Shown here piece after piece: positions 1-9,526 of a DNA stretch of 64,000 nt (position 1 is the stretch's first letter; each line of letters opens with the position of its first letter). The position numbers were made by a program, and so were the translations under genes. The notes under the pieces are model-generated. The model was not told where the DNA came from. It searched no databases and was given only the letters and a program-made list of their open reading frames with translations. The DNA is from Bacillus subtilis (GTDB taxonomy: Bacteria; Bacillota; Bacilli; Bacillales; Bacillaceae_C), in contig NZ_VTQV01000009.1 of NCBI RefSeq assembly GCF_008764245.1, forward strand, positions 43,284 through 107,283, read 5' to 3'.

Positions 1-770
1 GTTCTTACATCTTCTTCTTTTCTTGGATGGGAAAGTAAAACCTCATCTCTAATATTATTGACACCGAAGTCAAACGGATGTTCTCCAACGAAATTGATCG
101 GCAAGTCAATCTTATCCGGGTCGTACATATCCATAAACTTCCTAGGTGCATTTCTTGGATCATGTGGAGACATAAATGCTAGATTCATAAAGAAAGGTGT
201 TTTCCCTTGATAACAATCTAACCAGTCAATCGCTGTTTCAGCAAATAGATCTGTTGAATGTTTTCCCGGATAAATTCGATCACAGTGCATCCGGGTTACG
301 GAATCCTGTAACATTGGATTCGTAATAAAGCTTTTTATATTATCATATTGAACCGTCTGATCATAATCTGAAACAGGAACATTCCAATGATCCCACATTC
401 CACCGAAGAAGATATTTTCTCCATCTGAAAAACTTCTATTAAATGTTTCCGTTCCATTATGCCATTTGCCTGTTGCAAATGTAGTATAACCTTCTTGTTG
501 AAGAGCCTCCCCTAATAAAGTATGATCATCTGGAATAGTAGCTCCATCGCTCGACCAATTAAAATGGTTTTTCCCAGTATGAATCATCGCCCTACTTGGC
601 ATACATACTGCACCTGTTGTTCCACCGGGAATATGTGCTTGAATAAACGAGGTCCCTGTTTTAACTAATTCGTCTAAATTAGGCGTTATGACTTCTTTAT
701 TTCCCAAGGCATTTATAGTTCCATACCTTTGATCATCAACAGTTATCAAAATAATATTTGGTCTATTCAT
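1..770 (-). CDS. Sulfatase, formylglycine-dependent (partial, C-terminus off window)
   Basis: Type I sulfatase that would remove sulfate esters from a sugar. Only the first 256 codons are present; the rest lies left of position 1. The translation begins MNRPNIILITVDDQ, with the metal-binding Asp12-Asp13, and carries the CxPSR maturation motif (Cys56-Met-Pro-Ser-Arg60), whose Cys must be oxidised to formylglycine. No maturase is visible in the window. There is no signal peptide, so it probably works in the cytoplasm on imported oligosaccharides. It is the last visible gene of the minus-strand run that starts at 5877. The AAGGAG (785-790) is 14 nt from ATG 770; a nearer ATG at 781 is out of frame and stops after four codons, so initiation may be unusual. 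Family call is firm; the sulfated substrate is inferred. Confidence 0.93.
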   Translation of the reverse strand, partial: MNRPNIILITVDDQRYGTINALGNKEVITPNLDELVKTGTSFIQAHIPGGTTGAVCMPSRAMIHTGKNHFNWSSDGATIPDDHTLLGEALQQEGYTTFATGKWHNGTETFNRSFSDGENIFFGGMWDHWNVPVSDYDQTVQYDNIKSFITNPMLQDSVTRMHCDRIYPGKHSTDLFAETAIDWLDCYQGKTPFFMNLAFMSPHDPRNAPRKFMDMYDPDKIDLPINFVGEHPFDFGVNNIRDEVLLSHPRKEEDVR

Positions 771-919
771 TTCAAATTCATAATCTCCTTTGTCCATCAC
801 AACTCAACGAAGCTATGCTGACAAACTTGCCGATCAGCATAACTTCATTTATTGGACCTTACTGCCGTTCGATTCGGGATGCAAGTATGAGTCCCTATTG
901 AATCAAGTAAGACACACGA

Positions 920-2236
920 TTAATCTATTAAAAATAGCTCTACAACAGGAACAGCTGTATCCGGCTTCTGAATAGGTAATTCCAATGTAACCGTTCCTGA
1001 TATCACTCTAGTTGAGGTATGGGTGAGCACTTCATTTGGATCATGTTCTTTATATTGGATCTCTGATGCATCATGCAGTAATTGAGCATATGCTATTTTC
1101 CCAGCTAAGCCTTCTATATGGATATGCTTAAACGGCCATGAAAAAATATGCAGATATAAACGATTGCCTTTTTGTGTATAACGACAATCAACAGGAGCGG
1201 TAAATTCACTAGCATTAGCGCCATAAATGGAACGAGCATTCACCCTCATCCAATCGCCTATTTCATTCAAAGTGTCAATTGATCTCTGCTCAAATTCTCC
1301 ACGTCCATTGGGCCCTACATTCAGTAAAAGATTTCCGCCTTTTGAAACGCTGTCAATCAGCATTTTAATCAGCATTTCTGGTGACTTCCAATCCAAATTA
1401 TCTCGATCATACCCCCAACTACCATTTAATGTTTGACAAGCCTCCCAAATAACCGGTTCACCATCCTCCACTAATGCCGCACTTGGTTGGTATTGTTCCG
1501 GTGTTTTCACCCCACGCCCTAAATCAAGTCGATCATTAAGGATAATATCTGGCTGCAATTCGAAAATCATTTTTTCTAATTGTTCCGATTTCCAATCATC
1601 TGCTCCTTTTCCATTTGCCCAATCCCAGTTCATATTTGGATAAGAAAAATCAAACCATAGATAATCAATCTTTCCGTAATTCGTTAATAATTCCCTCACC
1701 TGTCCATGTAAATATTCCACATAATTTTCCATCTTACGGTTAGAGGCTTCTCTTTTAAAATCCTCATCATCTCGTTGGGGATGCAATCCATCAATTGGAA
1801 ATTCAGGATGATGCCAATCAATCAAAGAATGATAGAAACCAACTTTCAAACCCTCTTCCCTAAAAGCATTGACCATTTCTAATAACAGATCCCGCTGTGT
1901 TGGTGTATTTGTCACCTTATAGTTTGTTAGTTTAGAATCCCAAAGAGCAAACCCTTCGTGATGCTTCGTTGTTATCACAAAATATTTCATGCCCGCATTT
2001 TTAGCCACACGTGCCCATTTTTTCGGATCAAATAAATCAGGATCAAAGAATTTGAAATATTTATTGTACGTATCCGGATGGATTTTTTCTCGATTCATTA
2101 CCCATTCATGACGGGCAGCATTTGAATATAATCCCCAATGAATAAACAATCCGAAACGATCATGAATGAACCATTCTGGATTTCCATAATGAGTCGGCCA
2201 ATTGGTATTTTGACCTGTCACACTTTTGTATTGCAT
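920..2236 (-). CDS. Alpha-L-fucosidase, GH29 (cytoplasmic)
   Basis: Retaining exo-fucosidase that releases L-fucose from oligosaccharides. The 438-residue protein is a bare GH29 catalytic domain: HWG near residues 33-35, KHHEGF at 91-96, WHHP at 141-144, and the nucleophile motif WFDF with Asp196. It is shorter than fucosidases carrying a C-terminal binding module. There is no signal peptide, so it is cytoplasmic. ATG 2236 follows a strong GGGGAGGAG. It lies 23 bp after the binding protein gene and about 150 bp before the sulfatase, in the operon starting at 5877. It is very similar along its whole length to the fucosidase at 10979-12304, so the two are recent duplicates. Linkage preference cannot be read from the sequence. 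Confidence 0.95.
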   Translation of the reverse strand: MQYKSVTGQNTNWPTHYGNPEWFIHDRFGLFIHWGLYSNAARHEWVMNREKIHPDTYNKYFKFFDPDLFDPKKWARVAKNAGMKYFVITTKHHEGFALWDSKLTNYKVTNTPTQRDLLLEMVNAFREEGLKVGFYHSLIDWHHPEFPIDGLHPQRDDEDFKREASNRKMENYVEYLHGQVRELLTNYGKIDYLWFDFSYPNMNWDWANGKGADDWKSEQLEKMIFELQPDIILNDRLDLGRGVKTPEQYQPSAALVEDGEPVIWEACQTLNGSWGYDRDNLDWKSPEMLIKMLIDSVSKGGNLLLNVGPNGRGEFEQRSIDTLNEIGDWMRVNARSIYGANASEFTAPVDCRYTQKGNRLYLHIFSWPFKHIHIEGLAGKIAYAQLLHDASEIQYKEHDPNEVLTHTSTRVISGTVTLELPIQKPDTAVPVVELFLID

Positions 2237-2259
2237 TATCTCTTCTCCTCCCCTAATGC

Positions 2260-3888
2260 TTATTTGTATTTTTCATCAAACGCTTCTTGATAAATTTCGA
2301 TGTACCGATCCAAATTCATTCCTTCTAGTGTGGCAAGGTATTGATCCCAGCCTTTGTCAATATCATCATCCCCAGAAATAAAACGAGCATTTGATTCATC
2401 AACAAAGTTTTGGATCGTTGCCTCAATCTCTGCTAATTCAGCTGATTGTTCTTCATTAAAATAAAGTGGTGGAACGATCATATCCTCATCAGGCTTATAG
2501 GGTTCATATTTTTCCTTCGTTTCTTTATAAAGAAGTGCTTCAAGGGGCTGTTCATCTGTTGTCATTTCACTTAATCTAAATTCGTTTGTTCTAATAACAG
2601 GACCTTGCTGAGCCCAATGAGTATTTTGGACTTCTCCATAGGAGGCTAAACGTACCCACTTTGCCGGCTTACCATTGATCCCTACTTCTCCTTCTTCGGC
2701 CCAACGCCAATCTTTATCTTTTTCACCAATTACTGCTCTCAAGGTTACCTCCTCTTGATAAAACCCTTCCGCCCATCGCAAAGCCACCTCAGGGTACTTC
2801 GTCTGATTAGTAATAATAAAGGAAGCCCTACCTGGTACAGGTGGTTGATACCAAGAAACCCTATTCCCATCTGGCCCTTTCAATGGTGGAACAGCTACAT
2901 AATCTAACCACTTACCACTGTTGCCACCACCAGTCATGAAATCACCTTGCCAATATCCCATGGCCATACCTAAAATAGTTTCTTTCGAATTCCCTAAACG
3001 TTTTAATTGATCTTGATCTTGGGTTAACGACTCTTTTGCCATTAAACCTTCATCATATAACTGGTGTATATATTTTAGTCCTTCTTTCCACTCAGGCTTT
3101 GTATAAGGCACTTGAATTTTTCCATTTTCTACATACATTACATTATAAATAAATGGATCCATTAAATAACTCGGAAAAGGCCAGAGATCTTTATTTCCAG
3201 CAATGGGTATTTCATCTTGTTTGCCATTTCCATTTGGATCTTGTTCTTTGAAAGCTTTGAGAACTTGATAGAATTCTTCTGTTGTTTCTGGCATCTCTAG
3301 TCCAAGCTCATCTAACCATGGTTGATAGATCCATAGTTTTTGTGCCAATGTACAGTGGTAACATTCATTAATATAAGGCATTGAATAGATATTCCCATCA
3401 GGTGCCGTAATCGACTCTAAAATATCTGGTCTTCCATCTAAGAAACTTTTCACATCTGTTCCATAATCCTGAATCAAGTCATTTAGCGGCAAAAACATTC
3501 CTTGACTTCCATAAATCATTAATTGTGAAAGGGTAACTGGACTGTTCATAATGACATCTGGCAAGTCACCACTGGATAAGACTAAATTTAGTTTTTCTTC
3601 TGCATTTTGACTGGGAATTACTTCCCATTCGATGTGAACATTAGTTTTTTCTTCATACCATTTTGTAAATTTGTTTGTTTTATAATCTTCTACCAGAGCA
3701 TGAGAAGGTACTAATACCCTCATTGTTACTTTTTCTTTCGTGATAGGGAATGTCCCAGGCTCCGTTAGTTCAATGTCTTTTGCATCATTGGCTTTACCAC
3801 CTGTTTTCTCCTCATTATTGCAAGCCGCTAAAAGTACAAGAAAAATCAATACAACAAAGAATAAACAAGATAATTTTGCCTTTTCCAA
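2260..3888 (-). CDS. Sugar ABC transporter solute-binding lipoprotein (LplA-type, 542 aa)
   Basis: Extracellular binding protein that captures an oligosaccharide for the permeases encoded just upstream. It has a type II signal peptide ending in LLAAC-N, so it is lipid-anchored on the outer face of the membrane. At about 540 residues it belongs to the large LplA/AlgQ-like class. It contains a calcium-loop-like segment, DPNGNGKQDEIP, around residues 225-236, as in alginate-binding proteins of this class. The start is TTG 3888 behind a GGGGGG stretch. Gene order permease, permease, binding protein, fucosidase, sulfatase suggests that the ligand is a fucose-containing, possibly sulfated oligosaccharide; that ligand is inferred. 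Confidence 0.93.
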   Translation of the reverse strand: MEKAKLSCLFFVVLIFLVLLAACNNEEKTGGKANDAKDIELTEPGTFPITKEKVTMRVLVPSHALVEDYKTNKFTKWYEEKTNVHIEWEVIPSQNAEEKLNLVLSSGDLPDVIMNSPVTLSQLMIYGSQGMFLPLNDLIQDYGTDVKSFLDGRPDILESITAPDGNIYSMPYINECYHCTLAQKLWIYQPWLDELGLEMPETTEEFYQVLKAFKEQDPNGNGKQDEIPIAGNKDLWPFPSYLMDPFIYNVMYVENGKIQVPYTKPEWKEGLKYIHQLYDEGLMAKESLTQDQDQLKRLGNSKETILGMAMGYWQGDFMTGGGNSGKWLDYVAVPPLKGPDGNRVSWYQPPVPGRASFIITNQTKYPEVALRWAEGFYQEEVTLRAVIGEKDKDWRWAEEGEVGINGKPAKWVRLASYGEVQNTHWAQQGPVIRTNEFRLSEMTTDEQPLEALLYKETKEKYEPYKPDEDMIVPPLYFNEEQSAELAEIEATIQNFVDESNARFISGDDDIDKGWDQYLATLEGMNLDRYIEIYQEAFDEKYK

Positions 3889-3984
3889 TAAAATCCCCCC
3901 TTAATATCACTTAAATGATTGATCAGAACTTATAAACAGCGTCCTCCCCCTTTCAAAACCTGCAAAGGTGCCAATCAAGGAAGG

Positions 3985-4890
3985 CTATTCCTTTAATGAG
4001 CCAATCATCACACCTTTAACAAAATGTTTTTGAACAAACGGATAAATGACAAGGACTGGAATAGAGGCCACAACGATTAGTGAGTATTTTAAAAGTTCCC
4101 GCAAACCCGAAATCGCAGCCTGTGATTCTACATCTGTAAACATTTCAGGATCCACTTCATTTTGCACGAGAATATTGTTTAAAACTAATTGCAAAGGAAA
4201 ATAATCTTGATCTCGCAAATAAATTAATGCGTTGAAAAAAGCATTCCAGTGACCAACAGCATAAAACAATCCCATCACCGCAATAATTGGTCCTGATAAT
4301 GGAAGCACAATTCTTGCTAAAAATCTAAAATCGCTGCAACCATCCATTTTAGCTGCCTCATGAAGCTCATCTGGGATCGTCATTTTAAAGTATGTTCTCG
4401 TTATAATCACATTAAATACAGACATTGCATTTGGAATGATCATTGCCCAACGGGTATTCAGCATTCCTAATTCTTTAACAAGCAAATAATTTGGAATTAA
4501 TCCCCCACTGAAAAGCATGGTGAATAAAAATAAAAGCATAAAGAAATTACGACCATAAAAATCCTTTCTTGATAAAGGATAAGCTGCCAATATCGTTAAG
4601 GAAATATTAATAAGTGTACCGACAATCATATAAAATAAAGAGTTTCCATATCCCGTCCAAATTTGTTTATAAGCAAAAACAGCTTTATAGCCTTCGAGAC
4701 TAAAATCAACCGGCCATAGCCATACCTCACCCGCTGTTACTGCATCTGAAGAACTAAAGGATGAACTCACAATATAGATCAGTGGGTAAAGAAATACAAT
4801 GAGAAGAATGCTTAAAATCACATGGTTTATTATCGAGAAAATTTTATCAACCCTTGTATCATTGACCCCATTCACATTCACTATGATCAC
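3985..4890 (-). CDS. Carbohydrate ABC transporter permease (LplC/CUT1 type)
   Basis: Inner-membrane subunit of a CUT1 importer, 301 residues with about six hydrophobic segments. The coupling (EAA) loop is visible as DELHEAAKMDGCSDFRFLA, and the C-terminus (PFVQKHFVKGVMIGSLKE) is typical of LplC/YtcP-type permeases. The likely start is GTG 4890, preceded by a GGGAAAG. It sits 18 bp downstream of the LplB-type partner, so the two are co-transcribed and form the heterodimeric channel. No ATPase gene accompanies it, so energy probably comes from a shared MsmX-like ATPase encoded elsewhere. Confidence 0.95.
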   Translation of the reverse strand: MIIVNVNGVNDTRVDKIFSIINHVILSILLIVFLYPLIYIVSSSFSSSDAVTAGEVWLWPVDFSLEGYKAVFAYKQIWTGYGNSLFYMIVGTLINISLTILAAYPLSRKDFYGRNFFMLLFLFTMLFSGGLIPNYLLVKELGMLNTRWAMIIPNAMSVFNVIITRTYFKMTIPDELHEAAKMDGCSDFRFLARIVLPLSGPIIAVMGLFYAVGHWNAFFNALIYLRDQDYFPLQLVLNNILVQNEVDPEMFTDVESQAAISGLRELLKYSLIVVASIPVLVIYPFVQKHFVKGVMIGSLKE

Positions 4891-4908
4891 TTCTTTCCCT
4901 TTGATTCA

Positions 4909-5877
4909 TCACCATAGACTTTCTTGTCCTATTTTTTTCGAAAATCTGTTGACAGAATAGATTAAAATAAGACCAATAATCGATTTAAATAATCCGATCG
5001 CAGCTGCGTAGGAATAATTGGGAACAGCCGAAACAAGTCCCACTTTATATACATAAGTATCAATAATTTCAGAGCTTCTTAAATTCAGAGGGTTCTGCAA
5101 TAATAATGCTTTTTCAAAGCCGATATTCAAGATATTTCCCATATCAAGGATGAGTAAAATAATTGTTATTGGTAATATACCGGGAATATCTATATGCCAT
5201 ATTCTTTGTAATTTCGAGGCTCCATCGATAATGGCTGCTTCATGGAGGGCTGGACTGACACTTGAGAGGGCAGCTAAATAGATAATGCAGCCAAAACCAA
5301 CACTTTGCCATATCCCTGACCAAACATAGATTGATTTAAAATATCCTGCATTTCCCATAAAATGAATCGGTTCCATTCCCATTAAGGTAAGTAAACTATT
5401 AATCGGCCCTTGTGGTTCAAGGAAAACAAGGATAATTCCAACCATTACAACAACTGAAATGAAATGAGGGGCGTAAGAAATCATCTGCACGGTCTTTTTG
5501 AAGTGTTTTTTGTTCACATAATTTAAACTCAATGCAAGCAATATGGGAAAAGGAAAACCAGCGATTAATTGGTAAAAACTTAAAATAAGCGTATTTTTAA
5601 TGACCCGCCAAAATTCATGAGATTTAAAAAAACGTTCAAAATGATCAAAACCAATCCAATTACTTCCCAAAATGCCCTGAACAGGATTAAAATTTTTAAA
5701 AGCGATGGTCGCACCATACATGGGAATATAATGAAAGACAATAATATAGAGAAGTGGAAGAAAAAATAAAACATATAGTTGCCAGCTATTCTTCATTTTC
5801 TGTATGGGTGATGTCTTTTTCATTTTTTTTAGAGCAATACCGCCCCTTGATTTTTCCTCAAGTACCGTGTTTCTCAT
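4909..5877 (-). CDS. Carbohydrate ABC transporter permease (LplB/CUT1 type)
   Basis: Second transmembrane subunit of the CUT1 importer, 322 residues, with a basic N-terminal tail and about six membrane segments. The coupling loop reads LHEAAIIDGASKLQRIWHI, and the segment FHYIPMYGATIAFKNF is characteristic of LplB-type subunits. ATG 5877 has an ideal AAGGAGGGG five bases upstream. It is the first gene of the operon running down to the sulfatase. The 256-nt leader carries a LacI-type operator with its promoter (6133-6176), a long hairpin (5968-6008) and a perfect cre box (5945-5959), so both specific induction and catabolite repression are expected. Confidence 0.95.
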   Translation of the reverse strand: MRNTVLEEKSRGGIALKKMKKTSPIQKMKNSWQLYVLFFLPLLYIIVFHYIPMYGATIAFKNFNPVQGILGSNWIGFDHFERFFKSHEFWRVIKNTLILSFYQLIAGFPFPILLALSLNYVNKKHFKKTVQMISYAPHFISVVVMVGIILVFLEPQGPINSLLTLMGMEPIHFMGNAGYFKSIYVWSGIWQSVGFGCIIYLAALSSVSPALHEAAIIDGASKLQRIWHIDIPGILPITIILLILDMGNILNIGFEKALLLQNPLNLRSSEIIDTYVYKVGLVSAVPNYSYAAAIGLFKSIIGLILIYSVNRFSKKIGQESLW

Positions 5878-5944
5878 GTAAACCCCTCCTTCAAAATAAA
5901 AATATAGTCACAACTTGTCGAATAATAAGGAATATTACGTATAT

Positions 5945-5959
5945 TGATATCGCTTACAT
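5945..5959 (-). promoter_or_regulatory. cre box (CcpA catabolite repression)
   Basis: Minus-strand ATGTAAGCGATATCA matches the consensus WTGNAANCGNWNNCW at all 15 positions. It lies in the leader 68 bp before the permease start at 5877 and about 190 bp downstream of the promoter, a position suited to roadblock repression. Confidence 0.75.
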
Positions 5960-5967
5960 TCTATTGC

Positions 5968-6008
5968 AAAAGATAATCGGGTGATGGTTTATCATCCCGA
6001 CAATCTTT
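5968..6008 (-). terminator. Long hairpin in operon leader (terminator/attenuator-like)
   Basis: On the minus strand AAAAGAT pairs with ATCTTTT around an inner TCGGG/CCCGA plus TGAT/ATCA stem with one bulge, ending in TTTT. It lies downstream of the operator-bearing promoter at 6133-6176 and upstream of the gene start at 5877, so it could attenuate transcription rather than end the gene at 6350. Confidence 0.5.
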
Positions 6009-6116
6009 TCAGCCAGTTTCATATTCTGTTCATTTTTTACTCTTTATAAAGTTAGTTACACTTAAAAGAGAATTATTTTCTTATACACTACTTTAATTAA
6101 TATATACAATTACCTA

Positions 6117-6176
6117 CATTCGAATGGGTTATGTTACCGGTAAATTTAATATAACACCGCAAAAAATAAAAGTCAA
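6117..6176 (-). promoter_or_regulatory. Promoter with LacI-type operator (site 1)
   Basis: Read on the minus strand: -35 TTGACT (6171-6176), a 17-bp spacer, -10 TATATT (6148-6153), 4 bp, then the palindrome TTACCGGTAAC (6133-6143). A second perfect palindrome, CATTCGAATG, follows at 6117-6126. The same layout recurs at 15125-15168 and 18538-18598. It should control the permease-binding protein-fucosidase-sulfatase operon starting at 5877. Confidence 0.8.
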
Positions 6177-6296
6177 TCGTTTTTTGAATTATCTAGATAA
6201 TAAAAACCAACAACTACTAAGCAAATCTCTAGTAGTGGGACTATAAAAATAATACTTCTTTTGTCGCTATTGTAGCTTCTTTTTTACCTTTGGAAA

Positions 6297-6337
6297 CAGC
6301 TAAAACAAGCCACACTTTCGCCGACTTGTTTTAACTG
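6297..6337 (-). terminator. Stem-loop after the binding protein gene
   Basis: A 13-bp interrupted stem (CAGC-TAAAACAAG against CTTGTTTTA-ACTG) begins 12 bp after the stop of the gene at 6350-7687. The minus-strand U-tract is poor, so it may slow rather than end transcription. Confidence 0.45.
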
Positions 6338-6349
6338 TAACTTTTATTA

Positions 6350-7687
6350 TTAATTTCGATTCATCTCTTCTTCTACCTTCGTCTGATAGGTCTCTTCCAT
6401 CCGCCTTAACACCGTCGCAGGATCCTCACCTGATTCGATAAATTCCACTGCGATATCACTGTAAAAGTCGTTCGGGTTAATTTGAATAAATGGTCCCCAT
6501 TTTGAATAAACGGGTGGTTCTGCAGGTGGAACCGATAAAACACCTTCGATATTAAAGTCGTTATCTGGAAACTGTTCACTTAAAAATTGACTCATAACAG
6601 ATAAGTCTTTTAAAGGTGAAATTCTGCCCATGCTTGCGTTTTTCGTTTGTTTTTCCGCTGATGTTAAATATTCAATGACTTTAAAAGCCGCCAATTTATT
6701 TTCGCTATGCTTGCTAATTGCCAATGTCTGGCCAATAAATTTATACGGTGCGGCATTTGGCTTATCTTTCCAGACTGGGAAACTAACCATACCAAAATCA
6801 ATCCCTGCTTCTACATAGCTTGATATATTTGTTAAATGATGTAATGTCATCGCTACGTCTTGATTCACGAAAGTAGACTCCATTTCCTGCTCGAAATTTC
6901 CAGGAATGGAAACAATTTGGTCAATTAAATCTAAGTATTTCGTAAATTCCTCTTTTTGCGTGAACAAAACTTCACCCGTTTCTGGATCTGTTCCATTAAC
7001 AGATAATTGACTTAGTGGAAAGGAATAATACCATGATGAACCAAATGTTAGTCCTCGATAGGCCGTTCCTTCCTTTTCCCCAGTTACGTTTCTGGCAAGG
7101 TCAATGACCTCGTCCCATGTCATATTATCCACTGGGTAATCGACACCAAATTTATCAAAAATCGATTTGTTGTAATACAAAACAGGTACAAGATCTTCAA
7201 ACGGAATGCCGTAAAGCTTATTTTCCCCATAAGGATCCCGGGCACGAGCAATATCAATAAGACCTTCTCTAAATCGGTCTAAATCATACTGATTCTGTTC
7301 AACAAGATCATCCAAAGGATAAGCGACATCAAATTCTTTCAAGACCTCATAGCCATTATGAGCCAACACAATATCCGGATTCATATTTTTCGAAAAAGCT
7401 TCCTCAAGCCCGGCAGCATCTACTGTTAGACCAACAAGCTCCAATGTAATATTCGGGAAATGTTTTTCCACATCATCCTTAATATAGTTTGCAAACATTT
7501 CGTCATCCCATGGAAGCATAAAAGATAACGTTATAGGCTCATCCGGCATTTCCGGAACTTCGGCTTGATCATTCTGTGTTTCATCCTCTTTTTGAGTCGT
7601 TTCTTTTATCTTGTTATTACAAGCAGACATCACGACCAATGAAATTAATAAAATAAAAAGCATGACAAACTTCTTCTGAACCATCAT
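6350..7687 (-). CDS. Solute-binding lipoprotein, MalE-like (no cognate permease nearby)
   Basis: Extracellular sugar-binding protein of 445 residues with a lipoprotein signal (VVMSAC-N). The mature domain has the segments YPVDNMTWDEVIDLA and TDPETGEVLF, which recur in the other 430-455-residue binding proteins of this locus. The better start is ATG 7687, five bases after GGGGGG; an upstream ATG at 7720 lacks a ribosome site. It is the last gene of the run 12304-6350, alternating with fucosidase genes. No MalF/MalG-type permease pair of matching class is present in the window, so either the LplBC pair at 3985-5877 is shared or the permeases lie elsewhere. The ligand is unknown but probably a fuco-oligosaccharide. 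Confidence 0.9.
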   Translation of the reverse strand: MMVQKKFVMLFILLISLVVMSACNNKIKETTQKEDETQNDQAEVPEMPDEPITLSFMLPWDDEMFANYIKDDVEKHFPNITLELVGLTVDAAGLEEAFSKNMNPDIVLAHNGYEVLKEFDVAYPLDDLVEQNQYDLDRFREGLIDIARARDPYGENKLYGIPFEDLVPVLYYNKSIFDKFGVDYPVDNMTWDEVIDLARNVTGEKEGTAYRGLTFGSSWYYSFPLSQLSVNGTDPETGEVLFTQKEEFTKYLDLIDQIVSIPGNFEQEMESTFVNQDVAMTLHHLTNISSYVEAGIDFGMVSFPVWKDKPNAAPYKFIGQTLAISKHSENKLAAFKVIEYLTSAEKQTKNASMGRISPLKDLSVMSQFLSEQFPDNDFNIEGVLSVPPAEPPVYSKWGPFIQINPNDFYSDIAVEFIESGEDPATVLRRMEETYQTKVEEEMNRN

Positions 7688-7809
7688 TGATACCCCCCAT
7701 TTAAAGAATGTTTTAATCATTCCCTTTTCATATCAAGATGTTTTTCTAGAAGCCTATCGCTCTACGATTTGAAGCGGGAAGTCTTGAGCTTCCTTTACTT
7801 TTTATCCAT

Positions 7810-9510
7810 TTATTTTTTGCCAACAGGCACTAGTTTGATAGATCGCAATTTGACTGCTTCTGCTTGCCAAATTTCTGTTCCAAATGACTTTTCTTGAATC
7901 TTGTTACAAGTCAACGTTAAAGAGTTATTTCCGCTATCGTAAAGATGAACACGGCCAAGAATAGAGTGAACTTCACTATAGGGATATTGACATGCTGGCG
8001 AATCTTTTATCAGCTGATCTTCTTGCGGAATTGTCTTAAGCTCCTGGCCAGCGATGTGTACCTTCACCTCCTCATGATAATGATCCTCCCAAACAGTATT
8101 TATTTTTTTGAAATTCACTAATACTACATCAAAAGCACCAGGTTGTGTGATTTTAAAATCCCATTTCGCCGTTTTCTCATTCTTTTCTACAGCGGTCTCT
8201 GCATGTACTAAATCCAGATTGACGGAACCAGACACTTGTTGCATAAATTGGTCATCTACTTGGGCATTCCCCTCTAATTCAAGTACAATGATGGAGATAT
8301 ACTGGTCAGGAGCAGATTTTGGCAAATCAATCCCAAGAACATGATGATCAATCGATTCTGTATAGGATTGCGTGATCGGTAAGTTTCTTCTTTCTGAATC
8401 CGCTAATAAATAGGCTTTGACTACTTTGTTTTTTAAGCCAAACAACTTGAGCTGATCTGACCATTTTTCATTATTGACATGGAGATACATCCTACTTGGC
8501 TTGATTGTGACAGCTCCCCACTCCAATTCATATGGAAAAGGACTGGCATTTGTGCCATATATCGCTTCTCCATTTCGCTCGATCCATTCTCCAGCTTGTT
8601 CTAAAACTTCCACTGATTTTTCCGGAATAATCCCTTCAGCCGTTGGACCAACATTTAATAATAGATTCCCTCCTTTACTGACGATATTGACCATTTTGCA
8701 GATAATCGATTCAGGTGTTTTCCAAACTTGATCTCTATCACTATAGCCCCATGATTGATTTAAAGTCATGGGTGTTTCCCATGGACCAGAATCTTCCCCG
8801 TACATCGGAATTTCATTATCGCCCTTCGATTGATAGTCACCTATATTAGGCCAATGACTGACTCTACTATTGATTAAACAATTAGGCTGAAAGCTTCGGA
8901 CAAATTCCACTAATTCTTTGCTATCTTTTTTGGATAAACCACCCGCCGTATCAAACCATAGTAAGCCAATATCTCCATACTGGGTTAATAATTCTTGAAT
9001 TTGCGGCTTAGCAAGATTGTGCCAATAATTGTAAAATGCTTTTTCCTCAAGATTATAATCCCATGTGTTGTTATAATATTCGTGCACAGAATGAGGATGA
9101 TGCCAGTCAATTACATGAGAATAATAGAAGCATAGTTTTATTCCTTGTTTTTGACATTCCTCTGCCAGCTCCTTCATCGGGTCACGTCCAAATGGGGTAG
9201 CATCCACAATATTGAATTTCTCTACTTTTGAATGATACATCGCAAAACCATCATGGTGTTTTGCTGTGATGACGATATATTTCATCCCGGCCCTTTTCGC
9301 CACACCAACCCATTCTTTTGCATTGAATTCCTTTGGATTAAACTGTGTAGCGAACTGTTCATATTCTTTCACTGGGATTTTCGAGGCAGCCATCACCCAT
9401 TCGCCTTTTGCTAATGTTGCATATAGCCCCCAATGAATGAACATTCCAAATTTTGCTTCTTGCCACCATTTTATCCGTTCTGTTGCTTTGGTTTGCTCTT
9501 CTACTAACAT
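7810..9510 (-). CDS. Alpha-L-fucosidase, GH29 with C-terminal extension (cytoplasmic)
   Basis: Fucosidase of about 566 residues. The catalytic domain covers roughly residues 10-430, with FIHWG, KHHDGFAMYH, DWHHP and the nucleophile Asp near residue 187 in LLWFDT. About 130 extra residues at the C-terminus form a beta-rich module absent from the two ~440-residue paralogues; it resembles the carbohydrate-binding-like tails of some GH29 enzymes, but I cannot assign a family. There is no signal peptide, so it acts on imported substrate. ATG 9510 is preferred: GGAGG lies 7 bp upstream. The gene is 16 bp downstream of a binding protein gene and 122 bp upstream of another. It is divergent from the other three fucosidases, so a different linkage or chain position is likely. 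Confidence 0.95.
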   Translation of the reverse strand: MLVEEQTKATERIKWWQEAKFGMFIHWGLYATLAKGEWVMAASKIPVKEYEQFATQFNPKEFNAKEWVGVAKRAGMKYIVITAKHHDGFAMYHSKVEKFNIVDATPFGRDPMKELAEECQKQGIKLCFYYSHVIDWHHPHSVHEYYNNTWDYNLEEKAFYNYWHNLAKPQIQELLTQYGDIGLLWFDTAGGLSKKDSKELVEFVRSFQPNCLINSRVSHWPNIGDYQSKGDNEIPMYGEDSGPWETPMTLNQSWGYSDRDQVWKTPESIICKMVNIVSKGGNLLLNVGPTAEGIIPEKSVEVLEQAGEWIERNGEAIYGTNASPFPYELEWGAVTIKPSRMYLHVNNEKWSDQLKLFGLKNKVVKAYLLADSERRNLPITQSYTESIDHHVLGIDLPKSAPDQYISIIVLELEGNAQVDDQFMQQVSGSVNLDLVHAETAVEKNEKTAKWDFKITQPGAFDVVLVNFKKINTVWEDHYHEEVKVHIAGQELKTIPQEDQLIKDSPACQYPYSEVHSILGRVHLYDSGNNSLTLTCNKIQEKSFGTEIWQAEAVKLRSIKLVPVGKK

Positions 9511-9526
9511 TCCCAATCCTCCAATT

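Noticed and set aside
790..975. 61-codon plus-strand frame overlapping the end of a fucosidase gene
   Set aside because: It overlaps the fucosidase 3' end, has no ribosome site and matches no family I know; treated as chance.
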